Source: Calycina herbarum (Eukaryota > Ascomycota > Leotiomycetes > Helotiales > Pezizellaceae). From it: a stretch of 64,000 nucleotides of DNA. Location: assembly GCA_001414485.1 (NCBI GenBank), contig LLEY01000048.1, positions 62,001 to 126,000 on the forward strand, given 5' to 3'. A program made the position numbers and the translations under genes. Positions 1-9,312 of this stretch are shown in pieces. The notes below the pieces were generated by a model, which was not told the DNA's origin, did no database searches, and saw only the letters and a list, made by a program, of their open reading frames with translations. Positions within the stretch are counted from its first letter, which is position 1. The number at the start of each line of letters is the position of its first letter.

Positions 1-1
1 A

Positions 2-2818
2 GAAGTTGGAAAGATCGCATCAAGCACAACGAAAAAGCACAGAAAAGAGGGAAGAAGTATGAACTACAAGAAATATGGAAAGGTTCAACCCGTTAAAGGA
101 CTTTTCAGACGAGTTTATGATGCTGTCGGCAAGTTTTTGGGCCTCACTGTGGGAACACCATTACAACGAAAGCTTTCGAAGCTGGCATATATCCTGTTTG
201 GATGTGCCATCTTCCTTGCTATCATTGTGTTTGGAGTCAATAAATTCAATGTCACGGACGAAGTAGCGATTTATGCTATTTCGACTGGTATTGCAATTAT
301 CCCGGAGTCTTTGATCGCGTGAGTAAATCCTCAACTCTTATTTTGACACGTACTAACTTATCGCAGTGTCTTGACTATCACTATGGTTGTTGGAATGACA
401 GTGATGAGAAAGGCCAATGTAGTCATCAGAGATTTGTCTGCCCTTGAGGCTCTAGGTGGAATAACCAACATTTGCTCAGACAAAACTGGCACTCTCACTC
501 AAGGTGCCATGATTGTCAAGAAAGTATGGTTACCAAAAATTGGCATCTACACCGTCAACAACTCGATGGATCCCAACAATCCCACACAGGGAGACGTCAC
601 CAGGGGAGTTGCTCCAACTCACCAGGCTTCGCAACCATCAGAGGAAAGCCTCGATTACGACCACCAACGCAGTGCAGCGGCATTGAAATTCGACATACCA
701 GCCCAAAAAGGAGCGACTCATACCGAGCCTCAACACTCCGTCTATGCCAAGGCAGACCAGGAAGCCACAATTACTCCAGAGTTGGAAGCTTTTCTTGAGC
801 CAGCAGCATTGTGCAATTTAGCCACTGTGAAGTTGGAGCAAGTCGAAGGACAACAAGAAAAGAAATGGCAAACAACTGGCGAACCTACCGAAATCGCACT
901 CCAGGTCTTTGCCCACCGTTTCGACTCTGGCAAAAGGAAACTCGAGACATCCGGATGGAAGCAAATTGCCGAATTCCCATTCGACAGCAGCATCAAACGA
1001 ATGTCCGTGGTTTACAAATCGCCCAACGACGCAAGCAGTATGGTCTTTACCAAAGGCGCTGTTGAGCGTATTCTCGACTTCTGCACTTCCCTCGGTACTG
1101 GCGAAAACAACGAGCCCATCACAGACGAGCTGAAGGAGCATGTTCTTTTTCAAATGAATGAACTCGCATCCCAGGGACAAAGAGTCCTGGCAGTTGCATC
1201 TCGAAAGTGGAATGGGGACTTTCCAACTGAGAAAAGACACGGCAATGAACTAAGAACAGAGGTCGAGCAAGATCTGACCCTCATTGGCTTGGTGGGAATC
1301 TATGACCCGCCTCGAGACGAAACCAAGGACGCGATTGCTGAGTGCTCCAACGCCGGTATCAAAGTCCACATGTTGACAGGAGATCACCCTTCAACAGCCG
1401 AAGCGATTGCCAAAGAAATTGGAATCATTCCCCGAAACATGTCAATTCTCCCAGCGGATGTTGCAAACTCCATCGTCCAAAAAGCAACTGATTTTGACAA
1501 ATTGACGGATGCTGAAATTGATGCAATGCCTGAACTTCCTCTCGTTATTGCCCGTTGTGCACCCGATACCAAGACTCGCATGATTGAGGCTCTTCGTCGA
1601 AGAGGTCTTTTCATGGCCATGACTGGCGATGGTGTTAACGATGCCCCAAGTCTAAGCTCTGCGGATGTTGGTATCGCTATGGGACTTGCTGGATCCGATG
1701 TTGCAAAGGGTGCGGCAAAGATCGTGCTAACCGATGATAAATTCAACAGTATTGTCGCAGCGATTCGAGAGGGCCGTAGAATGTTTGACAATATTCAGAA
1801 ATTCGTTCTCCATCTTCTCACATCCAACGTTGGCGAAGTGATCCTTCTGATCGCTGGTCTGGGCTTCCAAGACCGATCAGGTTTCTCTGTATTCCCACTC
1901 AGCCCACTTCAAATCTTGTGGATCAATATGGTAAATATGTCCCACCCCCATCAAAAAGCATTTGCTAACTCCCACTCTTAGCTCACAAGTTCATTCCCAG
2001 CATTCGGTCTGGGAAGAGAGAAGGCAAGCTCTGATATTATGCGCCGACCTCCACAGAACATGAAGTATGGTGTATTCACACCCCAAGTCATGGTGGACAT
2101 GGTCGTCTATGGTGTTTTTATGGGAACAACAACTCTCATGACATTTGTCATAATCGTCTATGGCGCCAACAGTGGTGATCTTGGTGGAGACTGCAACAAG
2201 AATTTCAGTGATTCCTGCGGTCCTGTTTTCCGTGCGCGAGCAGCCGTATTTGCGGAGCTCACCTGGCAGATTCTCATCAGCGCATTTGAATTCAAGTCCA
2301 TCCGTCGCAGTATGTTCAGACTTGACCCCGCAACCGAGAGCAGATTCCCATTCTTCAAAGACGTTTGGGAGAATCAATTCCTCTTCTGGTCCGTTGTCAT
2401 TGGTGCCTTGTCTGTCTTCCCAGCTGTATATATCCCCGGCCTTAACACCTCCGTCTTCAAGCACGTTGGTATTACTTGGGAGTGGGGCGTGTCTGTTGGT
2501 GGAGTTCTCGTCTTCGTGCTCGGTATGGAGGCTTGGAAGGGAATCAAGAGGAAGTTCCACCTCTTCAAGCAAGGCGAGGAGGATAGCGAGGAGCACACGA
2601 GGAGGAAGTTGAGCTTGAGACAAGGCTTCTTCAGTATGGCAAAGGGCTCGAGGCCATCTTCGATTCGATCGCTGAGCAGGAAAGGGACGGATAGAAGTGC
2701 TTCGGATTTTTCGATGAAGGAGAAGGTTGTGGATGCGGGCACTCTGAGTGCTGCGCCGACAACGCGGTCGTTGTTAAAGACTTCAACTGGTGGAAACAAT
2801 GCGGGTCAGATGGTTTAG
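2..2818 (+). CDS. P-type cation ATPase, ENA/type IID-like, 5' end missing
   Basis: ATP-driven alkali cation (Na+/K+) export pump of the fungal plasma membrane or endomembranes. The frame is already open at base 2 and reads through the apparent start at 59, so the gene begins left of the window. Exons are 2-318, 367-1930 and 1982-2818. The introns (319-366, 1931-1981) have GT/AG ends and CTAAC-type branch sites, and splicing restores the PES-LIAVLTITMVVGM and ILWINM-LTSSFPAFGLG blocks. Visible P-type ATPase signatures are the phosphorylation motif CSDKTGTLTQG (Asp at 479-481), KGAVER in the nucleotide domain, MLTGDHPSTA, and the hinge motif TGDGVNDAP followed by SLSSADVGIAMG. About 905 codons are present; ENA pumps are near 1,100 aa, so roughly 200 N-terminal residues are missing. 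The family is assigned from motif context, so ion specificity is inferred. Confidence 0.9.
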
Positions 2819-3220
2819 ATGGTTGGGATTTTGGCGTTCTCTTTGGATTTTTGATACCGTAGAATAATAGCATTTGATTTGAGTAACTTGGAGACTCATC
2901 GCGAAGTGAAATTCCAAGTCATTAAAGTTAGGCAGTGCCACCAATGCAGTAGTATCGGCTATGCGCAGGTTGATATGTTACTCTTGGAACCCAAGATTTG
3001 GGTCAATGACGATGTAATTCCTCGGAATTTCTTAGGGGTCGATATATGATTTGTAAACTTTTACTTGCGGATTTGTTCCAATGCGTTCTGTAAGGCGGTA
3101 CTTGGAATAACCGACGAGAGATTTTATTGGTTGCGCGCTGCGCTTACCTAAAAATCAGTCGGGAGCACCTCGGGCGCGAAATGCTGCGGGAGGATGCGCG
3201 GTACCCACAATGCTTAGTAA
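2819..3220. other. 3' flank of the ATPase, no gene seen
   Basis: Intergenic sequence of ordinary composition. I see no convincing reading frame, RNA gene or repeat. The part next to 3221 may hold decayed downstream sequence of the adjacent P450 relic. Confidence 0.5.
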
Positions 3221-3470
3221 CTAGCTTACGCCCATCCGAGACCCGCCGGCCAGAACTTCGCGCGGAAATTCGCTTGGTCCAAGGGGTGACATACGGATTG
3301 CTTCATCGATGCAGGCTCGTAAATAAGTGCAAGGAGAAAATTTTGGACCTGCGTGGATCTCGGAGGGTGTTGAGAAGGTGGTTCGTATTTCGTTTGTGAG
3401 TTGTTCGTAGGCGTGAGGCTTTTGAGTTAAATGGTGAAATAGACCAGACATTGCGGTCGCGGTTGTATCT
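3221..3470 (-). pseudogene. Cytochrome P450 fragment (I-helix to K-helix)
   Basis: Read on the minus strand, this stretch encodes a short piece with two P450 landmarks in the right order: an I-helix-like DTTATAMSGLFHHL and a K-helix ExxR in CIDEAIRMSP, followed by FPREVLAGG as in many fungal P450s. The spacing (about 60 residues) fits the family. The frame is closed by stops on both sides (TAG just after the MGVS end, TAG upstream of the I-helix). I find no haem-binding FxxGxxxCxG motif nearby, so this is a remnant of a much longer gene (about 500 aa). Whether it is an isolated fragment or an eroded gene cannot be told from this window. Confidence 0.6.
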
Positions 3471-5175
3471 TTGCTTCGGTATCTAGTTGATGTCTGTTTA
3501 AAGCTGGGAGTCCGGTTTCCGGATTTTGGGTATGGTAGAGGTAGTGGAATTTGCTCTGTAGATGGTCTGATAGGGGGTAGGGGAAATTAGGATTGAAACG
3601 GAAGATATCACCTATTCAAATTCCATCACAGCATGATAAAAGGTCGTAAGAACTGATATTTAAGCGAGAAAGACCCGGGACTTTGGAGAGTAGACTAAAA
3701 TCAAGGTTCTAAACTGCATCCTGGTGTAACTTGGTGATTATCAGTGCGGACTTGATGCGTAAAGTGGAATCCGTTTCACACCATGCAGCTGGTCTCAGTT
3801 ATGGCGGTGCGGAGAGAAGCAGAAAGAAGTTGCGCGCCTCAGTTAAGTGGCTAAACGCCCCACCTAAGGCTCAATTTTAGATGAGCTCAAGTGAGGATTA
3901 AGATATAATGAGTTGAGAAAAGTTTGGTAGCATGGACTTGCTGTCGAATTTGTTACTGCTGTCGAATTATAAGAGACTTGCCATGGATTGGGGTGGGCGT
4001 TGTGAAGATAGGTAGACCAGCAAGGGGTAGTGGTTTATCTGCTGCTGTGGTGGAGGCACATGGTATATTGGTTGAGCAACCACCAGCTGTAGTCCCTGTT
4101 GATAGGGTTGATTTATAAGGCCCTTTAACCATAGGTTCTCTTGGTACAAATCTCGGTTTGCGATTGCTAGTCTGCTTCATGTAATAAAGCATGACCTAAC
4201 TTGTCCATCATCTCTTTTGCAATATATCTCGCGGCTCCTTAGCGCGAAATCACTCCCTTCTACATTCGACAACAGCTACAGAAGCCAAGGTGATCTATAG
4301 TCCAAATGCTGAGCTCCCAGAAGAAGAGGAAGATCGAAACCAGAAAGAGAAAGATCGAAAACAGGAAGAAGAAGATCGCAACCAGAAAGAACAGTCCAAT
4401 AAAGTAGGAGAAGCAGAAGAGCTTGCCTTTGCCGAGTTTGCGGACGAAGTTGAAGAACAAAAGAGAAAAAGAAGCCATTGAAATATATATACTTTACCTA
4501 GAAATCAATAGATCTCTACCATTCGAAAGCCACAAGAAAGCTCTCGTTGGAGCTTTGAAAGTCAGTCTCGTATCAAGTCGTCACAGGTAATTTTCAAAAT
4601 TCCCATGGCTAAATTGAAAAAAATCGACAGTGGATAAATATTCGACAGTAATTATCAAAAGTCTCCAAATACCTTCTAAATGAATGAATGTGGAGATCTC
4701 TTACCCTGTGTATTCCCTTCCAACAACTCTGACTTCTCCCTGGCTGCTTCTCCAATGCTTTCTTGCCCGCGTACTTGGTTTCATCCTCAATGTAGCTTGA
4801 CTCGAAATGGGGTTGCTGCTGTTCTCCCCAATTATAATTCGTTCCTGGAAAATAAATAGCAAAGCCATTTACACCTTTGAATCACAGGGTTCTCCAAGTT
4901 TCTATAATTACTCGAAACACCACCACCCCTACCAACACATACCACCATGCTTTTTAGGACGTAGAAGAAGCTAGTATTATTAAGTCACAAGTAAAGATTA
5001 TTGGGAAAGTATATATGAAAGAAAAAAAGTGTTAAATTAATTGGGGGCCTGGGTTTCTAGAAGTTTTCTAGATCTCCACTGGAGAAGGGGGGAAAGCAAA
5101 TACGTTTTTTTGGCTTTTAAAATCAGTGATTAAGGGAAAGCAAGATAAAAAAACATAAGAAAGAGGCAATTAGAC
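3471..5175. other. Intergenic region with no supported gene
   Basis: About 1.7 kb without a convincing gene. A minus-strand frame at 3953-4192 (79 aa, proline and threonine rich) and a plus-strand frame at 4290-4481 (63 aa, strongly charged) are open. Neither has a recognisable domain or clear splice context, and the second is explained by a tandem repeat. From about 4600 the sequence becomes AT-rich with homopolymer runs. Confidence 0.5.
4326..4388 (+). repeat. Tandem repeat, 3 x 21 bp
   Basis: Three consecutive 21-base units (4326-4346, 4347-4367, 4368-4388), each built on an AAGATCG-A-CAG/GAA core. In the one open plus frame each unit would encode a seven-residue charged block of the type EEDRNQK. 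The repeat alone is enough to keep a short frame open, so it is not evidence for a gene. Confidence 0.75.
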
Positions 5176-5196
5176 ACTAGTTTGAGTCGAACTAGT
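5176..5196. terminator. Perfect 7-bp stem hairpin 3' of the minus-strand gene
   Basis: ACTAGTT (5176-5182) and AACTAGT (5190-5196) form a perfect stem around a seven-base loop, about 50 bases beyond the stop codon of the gene ending at 5246. It could fold in the 3' UTR of that transcript. A role is only inferred. Confidence 0.3.
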
Positions 5197-5245
5197 ATCT
5201 AAAAACGAAAAACGAAAGAGGACTTACTCTTCCTTACTTCTTCTT

Positions 5246-6343
5246 CTACCCCTCGCCAGCCTCCAAGTCCAAACTACTAACATCCCCATCCTCCTCTTCC
5301 CCCTCACAAACAGTACATCCGAAGCAACCAGATGGACAGCCCTCTTGTTGTCGTCGACGACGAACAGGAGCACCGCGACCCCCGTTCTCACGGCGTTCAG
5401 TTAAGAAACGACGGTTCTGTGGGAGTGAGACTGGTTCTCCCCCGGTGCCCTCTTCGAGAGCGCGGAGGTGTTCATCACCTACTTCTGTAGAAGTAGTGGT
5501 GAACTCACCTGGAATGGAAGGAGATGGAGGAGGAGTAGGAGAGCCACTAGGTCCTGGCCACCAACACCCTCTAACGCGGGATGATTCTTCATCGCGAGAA
5601 GAATCAGGTTCAGCTTCCTCTTCGGCTCCGGGAAAGGACCCTGGGACTTGGCGGTGTGAGCGTCCAAAGAGAGGAGCCTCCTCGTCAGCCTCATCATCCT
5701 CTTCTGCTGCAAAGAAGTTCTCTAGGAACCGAGAAGAGCCTGAGCCATGGTACTCGATCGTCAACTCCATCACAAACTCACCAGGGGAAAGAGTGGGTTC
5801 GTCTTCATCTTCATCATCCCCCTCTTCGAGTTCGGGAAAGTCATCTTCAGGAACTAGAAGGCCCCCACGGAGATGGACCTCGTTCTCTGGCTCGTCAACG
5901 GTGGTGGTGGGCGAGGCACTTGAAAAGTAGACCTTAGGTTCCTCCTCCAACTCCTCATCATCATCATCCTCATCATCCTCATCCTCTCCCTCTCTATGAG
6001 GGAGCTCAATAACAGCATCCCAAATGATTTCCTGGACCAACTCACCCTCCTCATTCTTCACCATCTCGCAGACCTTCCCGTGATCCCAAATCACATCCCC
6101 CTCCTGATACTCGAAGGCACTAGAGAAAGGAAGTGAAAATGGTCGGAGCAGGTCGACAGGAAGTAACTTAACAGGAACCGGGGTCCAGTGTGCGGGGAAC
6201 CCTAAAGATTGGTGGAAGGGTTGCTGCCGACGGCGCGGACAGGAGGGTGAGTAGCAGGCGCTACGGAGGGAGCAGGTTGGGGAGTAACATGCCATTTGGG
6301 AGAGTTGGACTCCCGTGGTTTGGGTGGGTTGGATGCGGTCCAT
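5246..6343 (-). CDS. Uncharacterised acidic protein with an N-terminal CYS/PxC motif
   Basis: Single-exon frame of 365 aa if translation starts at the ATG at 6343 (MDRIQP); the frame runs on to 6403 but has no ATG there. The first 35 residues contain a paired cysteine motif, ACYSPTC then ACYSPSCPRR. It resembles from memory the short cysteine motif in fungal Rho GEF proteins of the Rom2 type; no GEF domain is present here. The centre has an aromatic stretch around VIWDHGKVCEM, then long Asp/Glu runs (EDEDDEDDDDEELEEE), Ser/Pro-rich disorder, and a C-terminal cysteine cluster CPSGCFGCTVCEG. No membrane segment or enzyme domain is visible. I do not recognise the function. The long open frame and the divergent gene at 6884 support it as real. 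Confidence 0.6.
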   Translation of the reverse strand: MDRIQPTQTTGVQLSQMACYSPTCSLRSACYSPSCPRRRQQPFHQSLGFPAHWTPVPVKLLPVDLLRPFSLPFSSAFEYQEGDVIWDHGKVCEMVKNEEGELVQEIIWDAVIELPHREGEDEDDEDDDDEELEEEPKVYFSSASPTTTVDEPENEVHLRGGLLVPEDDFPELEEGDDEDEDEPTLSPGEFVMELTIEYHGSGSSRFLENFFAAEEDDEADEEAPLFGRSHRQVPGSFPGAEEEAEPDSSRDEESSRVRGCWWPGPSGSPTPPPSPSIPGEFTTTSTEVGDEHLRALEEGTGGEPVSLPQNRRFLTERRENGGRGAPVRRRRQQEGCPSGCFGCTVCEGEEEDGDVSSLDLEAGEG

Positions 6344-6883
6344 TGCGAATGGAATTGGTGTGGTGGGGTGTGGTGTGGTGGTGGGGTGCAAAGAAAGCGT
6401 CAAGTGGCTGGTAGGGGTGAGATGCTAAGAAGCGGCGAAGACGGAGAGGGAAGATGGTGATAGCGAACGGGGAATTTATAGATGGGTATTGTTTGTGTCT
6501 ACTTCATGGCGTTGGGTGCTTTTGCTTTTCGCTTCAAAGATTTCTGTCAATTCGAGGACTATGAAGAGAAAGGGTAAGCTTAACTTTGGAGGGTTTGTCT
6601 ACCGCCATGGTGGATTCTTGAAAGGAAATTTCCGACAAGACAAACCGCTTGTTTCGACACGACACAAAGACTCCTTTATCCTCGCTAACCGAACAACCCC
6701 ATGAAACTACAACAACAAAGAAAAAACAATGCGATTCAACCCGCCTGAAGTCCACACCTTCCCCCCAATCGTCCGAGTTTACTTGCGATCGCGTTTCTCG
6801 CTAAGCCCTAGTACCCTATAACTTATACTAACTATATCCGTCCTCACTTAGTAACCCCTAACATCCACCAACCACATCCAAAA
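6344..6883. promoter_or_regulatory. Divergent intergenic region between the 6343(-) and 6884(+) genes
   Basis: A 540-base gap separating two divergent start codons, so it must hold both promoters. It contains a GT/GGTG-rich stretch next to the minus-strand gene and a CT/CA-rich stretch before 6884, as is common near fungal transcription starts. No distinct binding site is recognised. Confidence 0.45.
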
Positions 6884-7561
6884 ATGACATCCCCACCCCA
6901 ACTCACCCTAACCCTCCCCCCACCATCCCTCCAACTTCCACCTTCATTCTCCCCCCGCACCTCAGTGCTACATAGCCCCTCCCTCGAGATGCTAGCAAAC
7001 CGGATGTGCGACCCCCTAGTAATCTACCATGCCTGCGGCCACATCTCCGAGTTCTCCTGTTCGGTCGGACGTTCCTTTCAACCAGGTGAAGTACACGAGT
7101 TTTGTACCTTCAACGTCCCACCCCTTTCAGAACTAGAGGGAGTTTGCGGGGTTTGCTTTGAGCGGGGGACAGTAACCTCCAACTCTTTTACCTCTCTTAC
7201 TTCTTTTACCTCCTCCAACTCTCTCACAGAAGGCGAAAGAGAAAAAAAGGGAATTAAGGATGTGAAAGCAAAAGTCCGTCTTAAATTCCGCGGTCTTCGG
7301 TTGAAGATTCGGGGTTGCATTTTCCGGGTTGCACGCGGGGAGTGCGAACTCTCTGATGATCAGCAACCGCAGACGTTGAAGGAGGAGTATCGGGAGTCGA
7401 TCGTTGCTTTTGGGGAGGAGGTTGAGGAGATTTGGGTTAAGGCGAGAGAGACGAGGAAGCGAATTCGAGGATGGGTGTTCAGAACTTTGAGAGAAGATAG
7501 CTCTCGGGGTGGTGATCGAGAGATTGTTGGGTGTACGGGGTATAAGCTTGGCTATCGGTGA
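6884..7561 (+). CDS. Uncharacterised 225-aa protein with Cys/His cluster
   Basis: Single-exon frame starting at ATG 6884, preceded by a CCAAAA context. The N-terminal 40 residues are Pro/Leu/Ser-rich and likely disordered. Residues about 42-95 contain a cysteine/histidine cluster (CDPLVIYHACGH, SC, EFC, GVCGVC) that could bind zinc, as in many small fungal proteins with a HxxCGH...CxxC arrangement. The C-terminal half is basic and charged with a possible helical region. There is no signal peptide or membrane segment. I do not recognise a named family. It is convergent with the kinase gene downstream (284 bases between stop codons). Confidence 0.55.
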   Translation: MTSPPQLTLTLPPPSLQLPPSFSPRTSVLHSPSLEMLANRMCDPLVIYHACGHISEFSCSVGRSFQPGEVHEFCTFNVPPLSELEGVCGVCFERGTVTSNSFTSLTSFTSSNSLTEGEREKKGIKDVKAKVRLKFRGLRLKIRGCIFRVARGECELSDDQQPQTLKEEYRESIVAFGEEVEEIWVKARETRKRIRGWVFRTLREDSSRGGDREIVGCTGYKLGYR

Positions 7562-7845
7562 TGAACTTGTGTGAGTTCGAGGTGAGACTGAGGTAGGTTT
7601 TAGTGCTTTATAGTGTCTTCATCGTAAAAATCTGAAGGATATACTTGTTCTCTTTCGTGTGACCAAAACCAGCTGACCAGGGAGAGAAGAACACCTGTAA
7701 AAAGAAAGGGAAAATTGCAGACCAAACAAATTGAATTAAACCTCATGCTCCCATCGAAATAAAAAGTAGTGACTACCCACCTTCGTCGCCATGCGATTGA
7801 TAGACATTCAAAAACCAAGTAAGTAACAAGAATAATTCCCAACCT

Positions 7846-8747
7846 TCACACCGCAGTACGTGACCCACCACCAATAACCTTTGGAAGCCGTTCCATCAAC
7901 AGTTTAACAGCCCACTCCAAAGTGACCCCCAAATCAACATCCGCACCTCCAACCTGAGTCTCAATACCCCACTCCTTCAAAATCTCCCCCTTCAACTTCC
8001 CTTCCACATCCCCATCCTCAAACATCCACTTATGGTCCTCGACATAATTAGGCCAAACGATCTTATCCACATATCCCGGTGGATCCTCCCAGAACCCCTC
8101 AAGAGTGACATACCCACTTCTCGCTTCCCGTCGAGCCTTTGCTTTTTCATAACTTACTCGTAAGAAGAGTTTTATGTCGAGCTGGGATTGAATTTCTGCC
8201 ATGGATGGGGAGTAAAGGAGGAATCCATCGAAGATGCAGAGTTTGAGAGGGCCCGTTGTGGAGTCGAGGAGTCCATGGCCGGGTTTTCCTGGTTGGGCCC
8301 AGGCTTGAACTGTGGCTTTGAGAGAGTCGATTGTGGAGTCTGGGACGGGACACTTGCCCACTGTGTTTTGATCTTCCTTGGAATCCAAGTTTGGCTGTAG
8401 AGAAATAAGTTATGAGTTGGAGAACGGAGATATTGGGAAGTGACGAACTGGGAATGTGCCTTGGCGGTGGATGTGTTCCAGTGATTTCACCATACCGGGA
8501 ATTGATAAGGATTCCGCGCAATCCCAGTCAAGGAGATCATGTTTCTTTGGTAACCTGTTACTCATCAATTACCATCGAACCATGGATTTGGGGAGGAGAC
8601 TCACTCAGTCTCCGGTCTGTAGAAGTCATCCTCGTGAAGAACAAAGGTATTGGGAAAGATATCTCGGAGTAGACGACTCAAAGTCGTCTTACCGCTTGAT
8701 GAACATCCACTGATTCCCACGACAATGGCCTTGCGAGGTTCAGACAT
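7846..8747 (-). CDS. Nicotinamide riboside kinase
   Basis: Phosphorylates nicotinamide riboside to NMN in the NAD+ salvage pathway (cytosolic). Three exons: 8747-8605, 8554-8449, 8394-7846; introns of 50 and 54 bases. They give 265 aa, close to the yeast Nrk1 length (about 240). The start is set by ATG 8747 in a GCCACC context. The Walker A motif GISGCSSSGKTT lies at residues 11-22, followed by HEDDFYRPE and LLDWDCAESL, all typical of the family. Later come FDGFLLY and the SGYVTLEGFWEDPPGYVDKIVWP block that matches the DSFWVDPP region of yeast Nrk1. Splicing keeps phase throughout. A related uridine kinase-like role is the only alternative, and the NRK-specific blocks make it unlikely. Confidence 0.9.
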
Positions 8748-9312
8748 GGTGGCTTTGCTATCATACGGTCAGAGCCGCAATGCAAGGCACTCTTCAGGCT
8801 AAAAGATACGAATGGGGGAGCGATGACAACTCAAGCAGCACGACAGTCGAAGATATTGTGGCTGGCTGTCCAGATACCCGGGTGGACGTTATCGATACTC
8901 GTCTTGGCCCGACGTCATCGAAGCCTTGAAGATGCAGATTTGCACACCCACGATCGGATTTCAGCTCGATGTGAGCGTTTCAAGTGACGATAGCACGGGA
9001 TAGCACGGGATAGGACGGGGATCTCCGATCTCGCACCACCATCCCTGCAGAGATTAGATTTCCCCAACTCTTGGCGCTAGTAAGAGCGGCACTAGTTCCG
9101 TTCCCCAGCCTCATCAGAGAGTTGCCCGTAGAGTCCCGCCATTGTTTTTTTTATCGCACCACTCCAGTCCGGCCGTGTTCCGACTTCTTCTCTTCCTCGA
9201 GCTCCTCTCTCTCTCTCACTCTCCCGTCCTCTCTGACTTCCTCCTCCACCTATTGTTACATTTATTTGTACACGCATCTCCTACCTCGCACCTAAATATC
9301 TTCATCTTCATC
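8748..9312. promoter_or_regulatory. Divergent promoter region of the kinase and aminotransferase genes
   Basis: A 565-base region between the minus-strand kinase start and the plus-strand aminotransferase start. It holds a 10-bp tandem repeat (8991-9020) and, at about 9180-9260, a long pyrimidine tract (CT repeats) of the kind found just upstream of transcription starts of highly expressed fungal housekeeping genes. No TATA box is evident. Confidence 0.5.
8991..9020 (+). repeat. Tandem 10-bp repeat, 3 copies
   Basis: Two exact copies of TAGCACGGGA followed by a near copy TAGGACGGGG, inside the divergent promoter region. It may be a regulatory element or simple slippage. Confidence 0.7.

Noticed and set aside
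3953..4192. 79-aa minus-strand frame between the ATPase and the acidic-protein gene
   Set aside because: No recognised domain, no clear promoter or splice sites; could be chance.
5445..5930. 161-aa plus-strand frame opposite the acidic-protein gene
   Set aside because: It is a shadow of low-complexity Asp/Glu codons read in antisense as Ser runs.
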